DNA from: Paractinoplanes ovalisporus
Lineage (GTDB): Bacteria; Actinomycetota; Actinomycetes; Mycobacteriales; Micromonosporaceae
Reading direction: 5' to 3'
Assembly (NCBI RefSeq): GCF_016834655.1
Contig: NZ_JAENHP010000002.1
Location: 310,001-374,000 of the forward strand
Length of the DNA: 64,000 nt
A program made the translations under genes and the position numbers. Numbering within the stretch: the stretch's first letter is position 1; every line of letters starts with the position of its first letter. The notes below the pieces were generated by a model that was not told where the DNA came from, searched no databases, and saw only the letters and a program-made list of their open reading frames with translations. Shown piece after piece: positions 53,908 to 62,690 of the stretch.

Positions 53908-56745
53908 GTGAGCAGCGTGTTGATCCACTACCAGCGTCCGGACAGTGACTACGACGGATGGGGTGTGCACGCCTGGGAGGGCACGCTCGCCAAGCCCGAC
54001 TGGGACAAGCCGCTCACCCCCTCGTCGTTCGACGACTTCGGTGCGGTTTTCGAGATTCCCGTACGCGATGACGCGATCGGCCTGCGCTACGTGCTGCACC
54101 GCGGCGCCGAGAAGGACCTCCCCGACGACCAGCGCCTCGACCTGTCGGCGGCCCGCGAGATCTGGCTGCTCGCCGGCACGACCGCGCCCGTGAAGCCGGA
54201 ACTCGGCTCGCTCGGCCCCGAGATCGACCCGGCCCGCTCCCTGGCCGTCTTCGTCGACCGCACCACGATCGCCCTGCCCGGCTGGATCGTCGACCGGGCC
54301 GAGACCTTCCACCTGGGCGACCACCCGCTCACTCCACGGCCGGGCGGCCTGTTCCAGGCCCAGAGCCGGCGCTTCCCCCATCTGCGGGCCTACAAGGCTT
54401 TTTCCGTACGGGAAATGGGCGACGCCGCCCTGAGCGACCTCCTGCGCGATCGGCTGCTGGTGACCGGGCGCGACACCGGCGGCGAGCGCACCGTGCTGAC
54501 CGGCGTGCAGATCCCCGGCGTGCTCGACGACCTCTACGCCGACGCCGCCGACGCCTATCTGGGCCTGGTCATCGACGACGACCGCTACCGCCTGTCGGTG
54601 TGGGCGCCGACCGCCCGCACGGTCGAGCTCGAACTGTTCCGCACTCCGTCCGACGAGCCCAAACTGCTGCCGATGGAACGGGACGCGCTCACCGGCGTCT
54701 GGACGATCCCGCTCAAACCCAAGTGGATGGGCCGCTACTACCGCTACCGCGTCGAGGTGTGGCACCCGGCGGCCCAGCGGGTCATCACCACCAGCGTCAC
54801 CGACCCCTATTCGCTGGCCCTGGCCACCGACTCCACCCACAGCCTGCTGGTCGACCTCGACGACCCCGAGCTGGCCCCGCCGGGCTGGGCCGCCGCGCCC
54901 AAGCCACCCGCGGTCGCGCCCGCCCGCATGCAGATCAGCGAGGTGTCGATCCGCGACTTCTCGATCTTCGACCACTCCCTGCCGCCGGCCGAACGGGGCA
55001 CGTACGCCGCGTTCACCCGGCCCGGCTCGGCCTCGATGCGCCACCTCAGCTCGCTCGCCGAGGCCGGCCTCACCCACGTGCACCTGCTGCCCGCGTTCGA
55101 CTTCGCGAGCGTGCCCGACCGCCGCTCCGACCAGCTCACCCCCGCCTGCGACCTGGCCGGCTTCCCGCCCGACTCCCACGAGCAGCAGCGCGCGGTCACC
55201 GAGATCGCCGACCGCGACGGGTTCAACTGGGGCTACGACCCGTGGCACTGGACGACCCCCGAGGGCAGCTACGCCGTCGACCCGGCCGGCCCGTCCCGCA
55301 TCATCGAGTTCCGCCAGATGGTGGCCGCCCTCAACGAGGCCGGGCTGCGGGTCGTGATGGACGTGGTCTACAACCACACCATGGCCGACGGCACCGGCCG
55401 GTTCAGCGTCCTCGACCGGCTCGTCCCCGGCTATTACCACCGGCAGCTGGCCGACGGCTCGACCGCCGAGTCGACCTGCTGCCCCAACACCGCCCCCGAA
55501 CACATGATGATGAGCAAGCTCGTCGTCGACTCGGTGGTCACCTGGGCCCGGCAGTACCGCATCGACGGCTTCCGCTTCGACCTCATGGGTCACCACCCGC
55601 GGGCCAACATCCTCGAGGTCCGGGTCAACCTCGACCACCTCACGCGCGCGGTCGAGGGGGTCGAGGGCAAAGAGATCTACCTGTACGGCGAGGGCTGGAA
55701 CTTCGGTGAGGTGGCCGACGACGCCCGGTTCGCCCAGGCCACGCAGATCAACATGGCCGGCACCGGGATCGGCACGTTCAACGACCGGCTGCGCGACGCG
55801 GCCCGCGGCGGCGGCGCGTTCGGCGACCCCACCGTGCCCGGCTTCGCCACCGGGCTGGGCTCGCTGACCCCGCTGATCGTCCACGACCAGATCAAGGTGG
55901 GGCTGGCCGGCGGTCTCGCGGCATACCGGTTCGTCAACCACCTCGGGGCCGAGCAGAGCGGCGCCCAGGTCGACTACAACGGCGCCCCCAGCGGCTATGC
56001 GACCGCCCCGGGCGAGACGGTCAACTATGTCGACGCCCACGACAACGAGATCCTCTACGACGCGATGGCGTACAAGCTGCCCATCACCACCCCGCCCCTC
56101 GACCGCGCCCGTCTGCAGGTGCTGGCCCTGGCCCTGGTGGTGCTGAGCCAGGGCGCCGGGTTCGTCGCCCTGGGCAGCGAGCGGCTGCGGTCCAAGTCGC
56201 TCGACCGCAACTCGTTCGACTCCGGCGACTGGTTCAACCAGATCCGCTGGGACCCGGCCCTCGGCAACGGCTTCGGGCTGGGCCTGCCCGTGGCCGCCCA
56301 GAACGAGGAGCACTGGCCGCTGGCCCGCCCGCTGCTGGCCGACCCGGCCCTGGTGCCGCCGGCCGACGTGATCGAACTGACCGCCGAGCGCTACCGCGAA
56401 CTGCTGCGGATCCGCCGCTCGTCGCCGGTCTTCGGGCTGCCCACGGCCGACGAGGTGCAGCGCCGGGTCACGTTCCCGCTCGGCGGGCCCGGCGAGACCC
56501 CGGGCGTCATCGTCATGTGTCTCGACGGCACCGGCCTCGACCCGCGGTTCAGCCAGATCGTGGTCGTCTTCAACGCCACCGCGGCGGAAACCGTGCAGAC
56601 CGTTCCCGGGCTTCCGGCCGGCGTCCGACTGCATCCCGAGCTGACCACCTCGGCCGACCCGCTGCTGCAGGCGGCCACCGCGGCCGGCGGCGACCTGACC
56701 GTCCCGGCTCGCTCGGTTGCGGTATATGTGGTCGATGCGAGCTGA
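53908..56745 (+). CDS. pulA: Pullulanase-type alpha-1,6-glucosidase (GH13)
   Basis: 945-aa debranching enzyme; no signal peptide, so probably intracellular and involved in glycogen or maltodextrin breakdown. The N-terminus resembles CBM41 (LIHYQRPDSDYDGWGVHAWE), a CBM48-like domain lies at about 210-300, and the GH13 barrel follows. Catalytic residues: nucleophile Asp558 (GFRFDLMGH), acid/base Glu595 (YLYGEGW) and Asp712 (VDAHDNE); DVVYNHT is region I. A -10-like GACTAT ends 6 nt before GTG 53908, a leaderless arrangement. Confidence 0.93.
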   Translation: MSSVLIHYQRPDSDYDGWGVHAWEGTLAKPDWDKPLTPSSFDDFGAVFEIPVRDDAIGLRYVLHRGAEKDLPDDQRLDLSAAREIWLLAGTTAPVKPELGSLGPEIDPARSLAVFVDRTTIALPGWIVDRAETFHLGDHPLTPRPGGLFQAQSRRFPHLRAYKAFSVREMGDAALSDLLRDRLLVTGRDTGGERTVLTGVQIPGVLDDLYADAADAYLGLVIDDDRYRLSVWAPTARTVELELFRTPSDEPKLLPMERDALTGVWTIPLKPKWMGRYYRYRVEVWHPAAQRVITTSVTDPYSLALATDSTHSLLVDLDDPELAPPGWAAAPKPPAVAPARMQISEVSIRDFSIFDHSLPPAERGTYAAFTRPGSASMRHLSSLAEAGLTHVHLLPAFDFASVPDRRSDQLTPACDLAGFPPDSHEQQRAVTEIADRDGFNWGYDPWHWTTPEGSYAVDPAGPSRIIEFRQMVAALNEAGLRVVMDVVYNHTMADGTGRFSVLDRLVPGYYHRQLADGSTAESTCCPNTAPEHMMMSKLVVDSVVTWARQYRIDGFRFDLMGHHPRANILEVRVNLDHLTRAVEGVEGKEIYLYGEGWNFGEVADDARFAQATQINMAGTGIGTFNDRLRDAARGGGAFGDPTVPGFATGLGSLTPLIVHDQIKVGLAGGLAAYRFVNHLGAEQSGAQVDYNGAPSGYATAPGETVNYVDAHDNEILYDAMAYKLPITTPPLDRARLQVLALALVVLSQGAGFVALGSERLRSKSLDRNSFDSGDWFNQIRWDPALGNGFGLGLPVAAQNEEHWPLARPLLADPALVPPADVIELTAERYRELLRIRRSSPVFGLPTADEVQRRVTFPLGGPGETPGVIVMCLDGTGLDPRFSQIVVVFNATAAETVQTVPGLPAGVRLHPELTTSADPLLQAATAAGGDLTVPARSVAVYVVDAS

Positions 56746-56756
56746 GCTTCTGCTGT

Positions 56757-56779
56757 GAAACCGGTCGCGACCCGGTTTC
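56757..56779 (+). terminator. Terminator after the pullulanase gene
   Basis: GAAACCGG (56757-56764) and CCGGTTTC (56772-56779) form an 8-bp stem with a 7-nt loop, 11 nt after the stop codon. Confidence 0.6.
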
Positions 56780-56834
56780 CGGGGCTGTCAAGAGCGGCCT
56801 CGACAGCGAAGAATGAGGCGGGGAGGCGGGGACT

Positions 56835-57596
56835 GTGCGTGAGGTGAACTACGACGAACGTCAGCATCGGGTCTATGCGCGTGCCCGCGCGCTGCCACCC
56901 GGGACGCTGACCGAATGGGTGCACGTGTTCGCGCGGCACGCCCCCGAGCGCCGGCCGCTCGCGGTGCTCGACCTCGGCTCGGGCACGGGCCGGTTCACCC
57001 CCGCGCTGGCCGGCGAGTTCGGCGGCCCGGTCTGGGGTGTCGAGCCGTTCGACCGCATGCGGGCCGTCGCCGAAGCTCACGAGCATCCCGGGGTGACCTA
57101 CCTCGACGGCTCGGCCACCGGGATCCCGCTGCCCGACGACAGCTGCGACCTCGTGCTCGTCTTCCTCGTGCTGCACCACGTGCGTGACCACGCCGCCGCG
57201 GCCGCCGAGATCGCCCGGGTGCTGCGCCCCGGCGGGCGGGTGCTGATCCGCAGCCTGTTCCCCGACCGCATGCCCGAGCTGCCGTGGTACAGCTACTTCC
57301 CCGGCATCCGCCTGATCGACGAGCAGGTGTTCCCCCGGCTCGACCCGCTGCTCGAGACGTTCGCCGGGGCCGGGCTGCGCTTCGTCACCGTCGAGCGGGT
57401 GCAGGAACGCATCGCCACCAGCCTCGCCGAATACTCCGACCGGCTGAAGCTGCGGGGCTCGTCCACGTTCGAACGCCTCACCGAGGAAGAGATCGTCGAA
57501 GGCTTCACCGCCCTCGACGCCGCGGTCCGGGCCGAGCGGCAGCCGCGCCCGGTCGAGGAGGAGAGCGACCTACTGGTCCTCGAGCTTGCGGAGTAG
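56835..57596 (+). CDS. Class I SAM-dependent methyltransferase
   Basis: 253-aa methyltransferase of the Methyltransf_11 type. Motif I is VLDLGSGTGRFTPALA (about 44-59), motif II reads CDLVLVFLVLHHV and motif III LRPGGRVLIRS. Its substrate is unknown. GTG 56835. Its 3' end overlaps the convergent ECF42-type sigma gene by 27 bp. Confidence 0.9.
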   Translation: MREVNYDERQHRVYARARALPPGTLTEWVHVFARHAPERRPLAVLDLGSGTGRFTPALAGEFGGPVWGVEPFDRMRAVAEAHEHPGVTYLDGSATGIPLPDDSCDLVLVFLVLHHVRDHAAAAAEIARVLRPGGRVLIRSLFPDRMPELPWYSYFPGIRLIDEQVFPRLDPLLETFAGAGLRFVTVERVQERIATSLAEYSDRLKLRGSSTFERLTEEEIVEGFTALDAAVRAERQPRPVEEESDLLVLELAE

Positions 57597-58796
57597 CACC
57601 CGGCGTTCCCGCTCGTTGCCGCACAGCCGCGCGGCCAGTTCCAGCTCGCCCCGCGCCTCGTCGCGCCGGCCCAGCCGCAGCAGCAGCTCGCCGCGCACGC
57701 TCGGCAGAAGGTACGACCCGGGCAGCCGGTCCGTCGCCACCAGCTCGTCGACCAGCGCCAGCGCCTCGGCCGGGCCGCTCGCCATGGCCACCGCGACGGC
57801 CCGGTTCAGCTCGACGACCGGTGACGGCGCGACCCGGCCCAGAGCCTCGTAGAGCAGCACGATCCGCTCCCAGTCGGTCGCGGCGACCGAGGCGGCGGTG
57901 GCGTGGCACGCGGCGATCGCGGCCTGCAACCCGTACGGGCCGAGGCCGCGACCGGCCGCCGTGGCCTGACCCAACGCGGCCAGACCCCGGCGGATGGCCG
58001 TGCGGTCCCAGCGGCGCCGGTCCTGCTGCTCGAGCAGGATCGCCTCGCCATCGGGGCCGGTGCGGGCCGGGAACCGTGACGCCGTGAGCTCGCCGAGCGC
58101 GATCAGCCCGAACACCTCCGGCTCGCCCGGCAGCAACGCGGCCAGCGTCCGGGCCAGCCGCAGAGCCTCGTACGCCAGATCCTTGCGCACCAGGACGTCG
58201 CCGCTGGTGGCCGTCGAGCCCTCGGTGAAGATCACGTAGAGGACGCTGAGGACGCCGCCGAGCCGTTCCTTCCGGTCGGCCGGCGGCGGCACCTCGAACG
58301 GCACCCGGGCCGCCGCGATCGTCTTCTTGGCCCGGGTGATGCGGGCCTGGACGGTCGGCACCGGGACCAGGAACGCGCGGGCGATCTCCTCGCTGGACAG
58401 GCCACCCACCGTCCGCAGGGTCAGCGCCACCCGGGCCTCGGGGGAGAGGACCGGATGACAGGCGACGAACATCAGCGCCAGCACGTCGTCGTCGATCCGG
58501 TCCGGGTCCCACAGGTGCCCGTCGCCGCCGTCCGTGTCCTCCTCGGCCAGCAGCGCGTACTTCTCGTCCCGGACCGACCGGCGGCGGAACGTGTCGATCG
58601 CCCGCCGCCGGGCCGTGGCCAGCAGCCACCCCACCGGGTTGTCCGGCTCGCCGTCGCGCGGCCACTTCTCCAGCGCCTCGGCCAGCGCCTCCTGCGCGAC
58701 GTCCTCGGCCAGTTCGAGATCACCCCCGGCGTACCGGGTCAGCGCGCCGACGATGCGCGCCGACTCGATCCGCCAGATCGCCCCGACCGAGCTCAC
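57570..58796 (-). CDS. ECF42-type sigma factor with C-terminal TPR-like extension
   Basis: 408-aa sigma factor. Region 2: RYAGGDLELAEDVAQEALAE, region 4: RVALTLRTVGGLSSEEIARA then FLVPVPTVQARITRAKKTI. A long helical SnoaL-free extension (about 190-408, FGLIALGELTASRFPART, ERIVLLYEALGRVAPSPVVE) is the DUF6596-like/TPR part that replaces an anti-sigma factor in this group. GTG 58796 overlaps the DGPF gene stop (GTGA). Confidence 0.92.
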   Translation of the reverse strand: MSSVGAIWRIESARIVGALTRYAGGDLELAEDVAQEALAEALEKWPRDGEPDNPVGWLLATARRRAIDTFRRRSVRDEKYALLAEEDTDGGDGHLWDPDRIDDDVLALMFVACHPVLSPEARVALTLRTVGGLSSEEIARAFLVPVPTVQARITRAKKTIAAARVPFEVPPPADRKERLGGVLSVLYVIFTEGSTATSGDVLVRKDLAYEALRLARTLAALLPGEPEVFGLIALGELTASRFPARTGPDGEAILLEQQDRRRWDRTAIRRGLAALGQATAAGRGLGPYGLQAAIAACHATAASVAATDWERIVLLYEALGRVAPSPVVELNRAVAVAMASGPAEALALVDELVATDRLPGSYLLPSVRGELLLRLGRRDEARGELELAARLCGNERERRVLLRKLEDQ

Positions 58797-59212
58797 AGCT
58801 GGCCGGTCTGCTCGCGCCAGGCCCGCTCCTTCTTGACCCACTCGTTGTCCTGCGGGAACTCGTCGATGCCGGGGACCCGGCGGATCTCGCACTTCGCACC
58901 GGGGAAGGCGGGCATCCGCTTGGCCCACTCGACGGCCTCCTCCTTGGTCGACACGTCGATGATGTAGAAGCCGCCGAACAGCTCCTTCGTCTCCCCGTAG
59001 GGCCCGTCGGTGACCACCGGGGTCTCGCCCGAGTAGTCGACCACCACGCCCTGGGCGGCGTCGTCGAGGCCCTCGGCGGCCACCAGCACACCCGCCTTGA
59101 TCAGCTCGTCGTTGAAGCGGCCGACCGTCTCCAGCATCTCGTCGAACGAGGCCTTCGCCATCTGGGCCTGCGTGTCGTCGGTGCCCCGCATGATCAGCAT
59201 GTACTTCGCCAT
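58793..59212 (-). CDS. DGPF/YciI-like protein partnered with the ECF42 sigma factor
   Basis: 139-aa YCII-fold protein, starting MAKYMLIMRGTDDTQ and carrying VTDGPYGETKELFGGFYIID, the DGPF motif here as DGPY. Such genes accompany ECF42-type sigma factors and are usually their targets. The stop overlaps the sigma start. Confidence 0.92.
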   Translation of the reverse strand: MAKYMLIMRGTDDTQAQMAKASFDEMLETVGRFNDELIKAGVLVAAEGLDDAAQGVVVDYSGETPVVTDGPYGETKELFGGFYIIDVSTKEEAVEWAKRMPAFPGAKCEIRRVPGIDEFPQDNEWVKKERAWREQTGQL

Positions 59213-59297
59213 GGTGTCTTCCCTTCGATGTCCGGTCGCCTGCCGACCTTCTCATCCCCAGGTCGAACGGGCCCGGCCGCGGATCGACAGGGTGCGC

Positions 59298-59303
59298 TAA
59301 ATT
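59298..59303 (+). promoter_or_regulatory. Candidate leaderless -10 of the lipoprotein gene
   Basis: TAAATT, within a short T-run, ends 7 nt before GTG 59311; there is no Shine-Dalgarno between. No clear -35 is visible. Confidence 0.4.
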
Positions 59304-59310
59304 TTTCCGC

Positions 59311-59799
59311 GTGCTGCTCCGAAAGCTTCCCTGGGCCCTGGCTGTGACGTCGGCGCTGGTGGCACTGGCTGCCGGATGCACGTCGTCCGACCCGTCGCCG
59401 GCCCCGACCGCGTCCGCTGCTGGTTCGCCGCCGGCGTGGACCGAGCCCGGGTCGTACTCGTACGTGCTCACCCGGGGCTGTGACGACGCCAAGCCGCTCG
59501 GCCGTTACCAGGTGACGGTCGCCGCCGGAGCGGTCTCGGCGACCGACCGGCTCGACGCCTCCTCGGTGACCCCGTCCGCGAACTCCGACGAAGACCTGGG
59601 GCCGGTCACCGGCGACACCGGCGAGGAGATCGAGGCGTTCACGCTGAAGGAGCTGATCGAGATGGCGCAGACCGCCACCGACGACGGCGCCGAGGTCTCC
59701 ACCACGTACGACACCTCCGACGGCCACCCGACCAGGGTGAGCATCGACGTCGGCGACGGACCCGAGTGCTGGAACGTCGCCGACTACAAGGTGTCGTAA
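59311..59799 (+). CDS. Lipoprotein (DUF6174-like)
   Basis: 162-aa exported lipoprotein. The signal peptide ends with lipobox LAAGC (Cys at about 23), followed by a Ser/Pro/Ala linker. The domain EPGSYSYVLTRGCDDAKPLG then GRYQVTVAAGAV resembles the DUF6174 family, with a second Cys pair (RGCDD, PECWNV) that may form a disulfide. Function unknown. Confidence 0.82.
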   Translation: MLLRKLPWALAVTSALVALAAGCTSSDPSPAPTASAAGSPPAWTEPGSYSYVLTRGCDDAKPLGRYQVTVAAGAVSATDRLDASSVTPSANSDEDLGPVTGDTGEEIEAFTLKELIEMAQTATDDGAEVSTTYDTSDGHPTRVSIDVGDGPECWNVADYKVS

Positions 59800-59818
59800 T
59801 TAGGGCGTTTTCGCCTAA
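59800..59818 (+). terminator. Hairpin after the lipoprotein gene
   Basis: TTAGGGCG and CGCCTAA flank a TTTT loop directly after the stop codon, with one unpaired G, followed by AAA. A weak terminator or a bidirectional signal. Confidence 0.4.
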
Positions 59819-59849
59819 AATCGTGGGCTGAGGTGCCGATCGGTCAGAT

Positions 59850-60428
59850 GTGGGAAGCCGCCGCGTCAAGGCCTGTCTTGTCGTCGGCACCATGCTCGGC
59901 GGACTGGTCGCCGGCGGCGCCGCCTGGTCCGCCTTCGCCGGAAGCACCAGCAACCCCGGCAACCAGTACGCCGCCGGGTCGGTGATCCTCAAGGACAACG
60001 CCGCCGGTCAGAGCATGTTCAGCGTGTCGGCGCTGCGGCCCGGCACCGCGCCCAGCCGGTGCGTGCGGGTCACCTACGAGGGCACCCTGAGCGCCGGCGT
60101 CAAGCTGTTCGGCGCCACCACCGGCGGCACCGGCCTCGAGAACTACCTCATGCTGTCGGTGACCCGGGGCAGCGGAGTGACCGGCGCCTTTCCTGCCTGC
60201 ACCGGCTTCACCCCGGACGCCACCGACTACAACCTGCTCGGACCGGGCGTTCTCTACAGCGGGACGCTGTCCGGCTACCCGACCACCTTGGCCACCGGTC
60301 TCACCGACCCCACCAGCAGCTGGAGCACCAATGAGGCGCACTGGTACCAGCTGACCATCGACGTGCTGGACCCGCCGGCGGCGCTCGGCACGACGGTGAC
60401 GCAGACCTTCAGCTGGGATGCGCGCTGA
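59850..60428 (+). CDS. Secreted TasA/camelysin-like protein
   Basis: 192-aa secreted protein. The signal peptide (about 5-30, VVGTMLGGLVAGGAAWSAFA) is followed by GSTSNPGNQYAAGSVILKDN, the pattern found at the mature start of TasA/camelysin-like proteins. Strands with two Cys (SRCVRVTYEG, FPACTGF) follow and it ends VTQTFSWDAR. No SipW-like peptidase gene is present in the window. The stop overlaps the RCC1 gene start (TGATG), so the two are co-translated. Confidence 0.72.
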   Translation: MGSRRVKACLVVGTMLGGLVAGGAAWSAFAGSTSNPGNQYAAGSVILKDNAAGQSMFSVSALRPGTAPSRCVRVTYEGTLSAGVKLFGATTGGTGLENYLMLSVTRGSGVTGAFPACTGFTPDATDYNLLGPGVLYSGTLSGYPTTLATGLTDPTSSWSTNEAHWYQLTIDVLDPPAALGTTVTQTFSWDAR

Positions 60429-62644
60429 TGGAGTCCCGCCCGCGGCGGGCGCTGGCGGCCGCCGTCGCCGTGGTGGTGGTCCTGGCCTGGTTCGTCGCGC
60501 CCGCCCAGGCCGTCTTCACCTCGACCATCTCCAATACCGGGAACACGGCCGCCGCCGACACCGACTTCACGATCAACGGCGGCCTCTACATCTGGGGTGA
60601 CAACGGCGGCATCCAGGTCACCCCGACCCAGATCGGCACCGACACCACCTGGACGTCGGTCACGGTCGGCGACCGCATGGCCTGCGGCATCTCGGCCGGC
60701 AAGCTCTACTGCCTGGGCGGCGGCAACAGCAGCGGGCAGCAGGGCGTCAACGACACCTCGGCCCACTACACACCCCAGCCGGTCGGCACGGCCGATTGGC
60801 TCAGCGTCGCCGCCGGCTCCAACCACACCTGCGGCATCCAGGCGGACAACAGCCTGTGGTGCTGGGGCGCCAACGGCTCCGGGCAGCTCGCGCAGCCCAC
60901 GACCACCACCTCGTCCCGCGTGCCGCTGCCGGTGACCTTCCCCGGAACCACCGGCTGGGCTTCGGTGTCGGCCGGAACCAACTTCACCTGCGCGACCCGT
61001 ACGGACGGAAGCCTCTATTGCTGGGGAGCGAACTCGGCCGGTCAGCTCGGCATCGGCCTCACCGTGCCCACCTCGTCCGCCGTCCCGTTGCCGGTCGCGG
61101 GCAGCGGGTGGACCTCGGTCGCGCTGGGCTGGCAGCACGCCTGCGGCCTGCAGGGCACAGCCCTGTCCTGCTGGGGTGACGGCGGCGCCAACCGGCTCGG
61201 GCAGTCCGACAGCACCTCGTACCCCTCGCCGAAATCGGTCACCGGCACCTGGGCGAGCGTCACGCTCGGGGCCGACCACACCTGCGGCATCAACACTGGC
61301 GGCCAGCTCTACTGCTGGGGAGCCGGAGGATCGGGACGACTGGGACGCGGCAACGCCAACAGCAGCACCAACGGGCCCGTGCTCATCGGCGCGGCCACCA
61401 CCTGGCGGTCGGTCTCGGCCGGCCAGTACCACTCGTGCGGCACGCAGACCGACAACTCGCTCTACTGCTGGGGCGCCAACACGTACGGGCAGGTCGGCGA
61501 TGGCACCGTCACCGACCAGGTCTCGCCGGTCAAGGTCGGCGCCTCGGCCTGGTCGGCCGGGGCGCCCGGCGAACTGGCCAGCCTCTCGTGCGCGATCCGC
61601 ACCGACGGGACGCTGTGGTGCTGGGGCAACACCGGGCTGCCCTATTTCACGCCCTCGCGGGTCGACGCCGGCACCACGTGGCACCAGGCCGCGGTCGGTG
61701 ACCAGTTCGTCTGCGGCATCAAGGACGCGGGCGCCCTGTACTGCTTCGGCCAGCAGAACGCCGGGCGGCTCGGCGCCGGCGACAACACCAACCACTTCCT
61801 GCCCACCCCGGTCACCACCAGCGCCGGCACGGCGTTCCGCCAGGTGACCGTGGGCAGCTACCACGGCTGCGCGGTCGGCACCGACACCACGCTGTGGTGC
61901 TGGGGGTCGGCCACCTACGGGCAGACCGGGCAGGGCGACAACACCCAGCGGAACAGCCCGGTGCAGATCATGAACCCGGCCACCGGCTGGACCGGCGTGT
62001 CGGCCGGTTCCCTGTTCACCTGCGGCGTCCGGTCCGACACCACCATGTACTGCTGGGGCCAGAACGCCTTCAGCCAGATCGGCCTGGGCGCGTCGAGCAC
62101 CCCGGTGACCACCCCGACCGCGGTGACCACGACCGGATGGGTCCAGGTCAGTGCCGGCTTCCAGCACGCCTGCGCGCTGCGCACGGACACGAAGGTCTAC
62201 TGCTGGGGCAGCGACGGCAGCGGCCGGCTCGGCGGGGGCGGCGGCGCGCCGCAGGCCCTCTCACCGACCGCGGTGCAGGGCACCGGCGGCTACATGTCGG
62301 TCGGTCTGGGCGCCGACCACAGCTGCGCCCTCAAGAGCAACGGCACCCTGTGGTGCTGGGGGACAGGCTGGAACGGCCGCCTCGGCAACGGCCTCACCAC
62401 CGACAAATACGTGCCCACGCAGGCGCTCGGTTCCAGCGCGTGGCGCAAGGTGAGCGGCGGCAAACCGTCCACCTGCGGGGTCCGCAACGACAACTCCGTG
62501 TGGTGCTGGGGCTCGAACGCCCTGGGCCAGCTCGGCCTCGGCACCGCCTACGGCGACCAGACGACACCCGTACGGCTCAGCCTCACCGGTCGCCCGGTGA
62601 CCGGCGGACCGGCCTCGAACATGGGCGCCCTGATCGCCTACTGA
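60428..62644 (+). CDS. Secreted RCC1-repeat beta-propeller protein
   Basis: 738-aa exported protein. The signal peptide ends near AQA (about 27), followed by VFTSTISNTGNTAAADTDF, a TasA-like mature start. I count 13 repeats of about 50 residues of the form W-x-S-V-x2-G-x4-C-(G/A)-(I/V/L) ... LYCWG-x-N-x2-GQLG, enough for about two seven-bladed propellers. Each repeat has two Cys, probably disulfide-bonded outside the cell. Some blades drift (SLSCAIRTDG, YCFGQQN). A cell-surface binding role is inferred. Confidence 0.88.
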   Translation: MESRPRRALAAAVAVVVVLAWFVAPAQAVFTSTISNTGNTAAADTDFTINGGLYIWGDNGGIQVTPTQIGTDTTWTSVTVGDRMACGISAGKLYCLGGGNSSGQQGVNDTSAHYTPQPVGTADWLSVAAGSNHTCGIQADNSLWCWGANGSGQLAQPTTTTSSRVPLPVTFPGTTGWASVSAGTNFTCATRTDGSLYCWGANSAGQLGIGLTVPTSSAVPLPVAGSGWTSVALGWQHACGLQGTALSCWGDGGANRLGQSDSTSYPSPKSVTGTWASVTLGADHTCGINTGGQLYCWGAGGSGRLGRGNANSSTNGPVLIGAATTWRSVSAGQYHSCGTQTDNSLYCWGANTYGQVGDGTVTDQVSPVKVGASAWSAGAPGELASLSCAIRTDGTLWCWGNTGLPYFTPSRVDAGTTWHQAAVGDQFVCGIKDAGALYCFGQQNAGRLGAGDNTNHFLPTPVTTSAGTAFRQVTVGSYHGCAVGTDTTLWCWGSATYGQTGQGDNTQRNSPVQIMNPATGWTGVSAGSLFTCGVRSDTTMYCWGQNAFSQIGLGASSTPVTTPTAVTTTGWVQVSAGFQHACALRTDTKVYCWGSDGSGRLGGGGGAPQALSPTAVQGTGGYMSVGLGADHSCALKSNGTLWCWGTGWNGRLGNGLTTDKYVPTQALGSSAWRKVSGGKPSTCGVRNDNSVWCWGSNALGQLGLGTAYGDQTTPVRLSLTGRPVTGGPASNMGALIAY

Positions 62645-62651
62645 TCACGGC

Positions 62652-62682
62652 TTGACTTCGAGCGCGCTCGAAGCCCTACCGT
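62652..62682 (+). promoter_or_regulatory. MerR-type promoter/operator
   Basis: TTGACT (-35, 62652-62657), a 19-bp spacer holding most of the 18-bp palindrome CTTCGAGCGCGCTCGAAG (62656-62673), and TACCGT (-10, 62677-62682). The over-long spacer with a palindrome in it is the hallmark of MerR-regulated promoters. The -10 ends 8 nt before the ATG at 62691, so the mRNA is probably leaderless. Confidence 0.75.
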
Positions 62683-62690
62683 GCGGTGCC

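Noticed and set aside
53884..56634. Over 900-codon frame antisense to the pullulanase gene
   Set aside because: Low-complexity Gly/Arg/Val/Asp composition and no recognisable motif; shadow of the real GH13 gene.
60275..62167. 630-codon antisense frame across the RCC1 gene
   Set aside because: The apparent repeats in it only mirror the RCC1 repeats on the plus strand.
60428..62644. DNA-level repeats considered as a CRISPR-like array
   Set aside because: The periodicity (about 150 bp, degenerate) comes from RCC1 protein repeats; no short identical repeats with unique spacers and no cas genes.
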